A DNA stretch of 5,303 nt from Methanoregula sp. UBA154. GTDB taxonomy: Archaea > Halobacteriota > Methanomicrobia > Methanomicrobiales > Methanospirillaceae. Below are positions 5,038 through 5,303 of this stretch, piece after piece; position 1 is the stretch's first letter, and each line of letters begins with the position of its first letter. The notes beneath the pieces were generated by a model. The model was given only the letters and a program-made list of their open reading frames with translations, was not told where the DNA came from and did no database searches. Made by a program: the position numbers and the translations under genes. The stretch covers positions 111,970 to 117,272 of the forward strand of contig DAPW01000005.1 in assembly GCA_002502245.1 (NCBI GenBank), written 5' to 3'.

Positions 5038-5223
5038 CTACGTCATCCCTGCCATTCCAAAAACGAAAACTGCAAAAACAATAAAAACGAGAATGAGAAA
5101 CAAAATTATTCCATATACTACGAGTGCTGCGGCCATCTGATACAATAAAGCTCCAAAGGCCCTTTTCAGGAAATAATCAGAGGTCATCCATCCTTTGTAA
5201 CTGTAGGTATCATTTTCGAACAT
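5038..5223 (-). CDS. Small single-helix membrane protein, unknown function
   Basis: A 61-residue protein, not recognised as a named family. Residues 1-30 are polar to amphipathic, with aromatic residues and the segment YKGWMTSDYFLKRAFG (9-24). Residues 31-58 are one long hydrophobic stretch (VVYGIILFLILVFIVFAVFV in its core) ending at GMAGMT, so it is probably a single-pass inner-membrane protein with its N-terminus outside the helix. The clear split into a charged head and a pure Ile/Leu/Val/Phe helix, plus a complete ATG-to-TAG frame in otherwise stop-rich DNA, argues that it is real. The gene is AT-richer than its neighbours. No Shine-Dalgarno sequence precedes the ATG (minus strand TTCTTATTT), so translation may be from a leaderless or short-leader transcript. 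Spurious translation remains possible. Confidence 0.6.
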   Translation of the reverse strand: MFENDTYSYKGWMTSDYFLKRAFGALLYQMAAALVVYGIILFLILVFIVFAVFVFGMAGMT

Positions 5224-5261
5224 AAATAAGAATTAAAACATGCTTTCTTATGAATCCTGCT

Positions 5262-5275
5262 GTTTAATTTTACCG
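5262..5275 (-). promoter_or_regulatory. Candidate TATA region for the small membrane-protein gene
   Basis: On the minus strand CGGTAAAATTAAAC resembles BRE plus TATA. Initiation about 25 bp downstream would fall near 5240, giving a leader of roughly 15-20 bases. A second A/T-rich candidate lies at 5227-5238 and would suit a leaderless start less well. The rest of 5224-5303 shows nothing else. Confidence 0.25.
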
Positions 5276-5303
5276 GGTAATTGCTCTGTAGAAATGCTAA
5301 TCG

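Noticed and set aside
1..5303. CRISPR array, tRNA, rRNA or complete insertion sequence
   Set aside because: No regularly spaced short direct repeats, cloverleaf, rRNA segment or transposase motif was seen. The two long repeats are single copies 2.3 kb apart, not an array.

Overview
The window looks like archaeal DNA from a methanogen, most likely of the order Methanomicrobiales (a Methanoregula- or Methanosphaerula-like genome). This is an inference. It rests on the C-terminal two thirds of a CbiA/CfbB-family amidotransferase, which makes cofactor F430 and/or corrinoids; on a dihydroxy-acid dehydratase close to the methanogen form; on a DUF4013 membrane protein of the type common in these archaea; and on archaeal signals (A/T-rich TATA-like boxes, oligo-T terminators, short AGGA or AGGTGA ribosome binding sites). 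GC content is moderate, with AT-rich intergenic DNA.

Layout. (1) Bases 1-924, plus strand: 3' part of cfbB/cbiA, running in from the left. (2) Bases 925-1684: 760 bp without a credible gene. They hold two short GGGCTTCGCCCCGC hairpin repeats, copy 1 (1141-1373) of a structured intergenic repeat, a nested inverted repeat (1527-1563) and a likely ilvD promoter. (3) Bases 1685-3328, plus: ilvD, complete. (4) Bases 3329-3791: ilvD terminator, a TATA-like box and copy 2 (3444-3675) of the repeat in the same orientation. (5) Bases 3792-4565, minus: DUF4013 membrane protein, convergent with ilvD. (6) Bases 4566-5037: no convincing gene; an AT-rich palindrome, a possible degraded repeat fragment and a doubtful open frame. 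(7) Bases 5038-5223, minus: a small, AT-rich, one-helix membrane protein of unknown function.

The genes do not form an obvious shared pathway: cofactor amidation, branched-chain amino acid synthesis and a membrane protein of unknown role appear as separate transcription units. The most notable signal is the pair of ~232 bp intergenic repeats bracketing ilvD. By hand alignment the 3' 82 bases match at 76 positions without a gap, and a 37-base block in the middle matches at 36. Each copy carries a series of inverted repeats in the same order (GGTATGAAC arms, an AT-rich TCAT/ATGA pair, two GC-rich nested hairpins, and a 3' ATAAT-GGGGGT/ACCCCC-ATTAT hairpin). Indels and in-frame stops argue against coding. 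It is best treated as an undescribed (to me) dispersed structured element: a non-autonomous mobile or REP-like repeat, or a structured RNA family.
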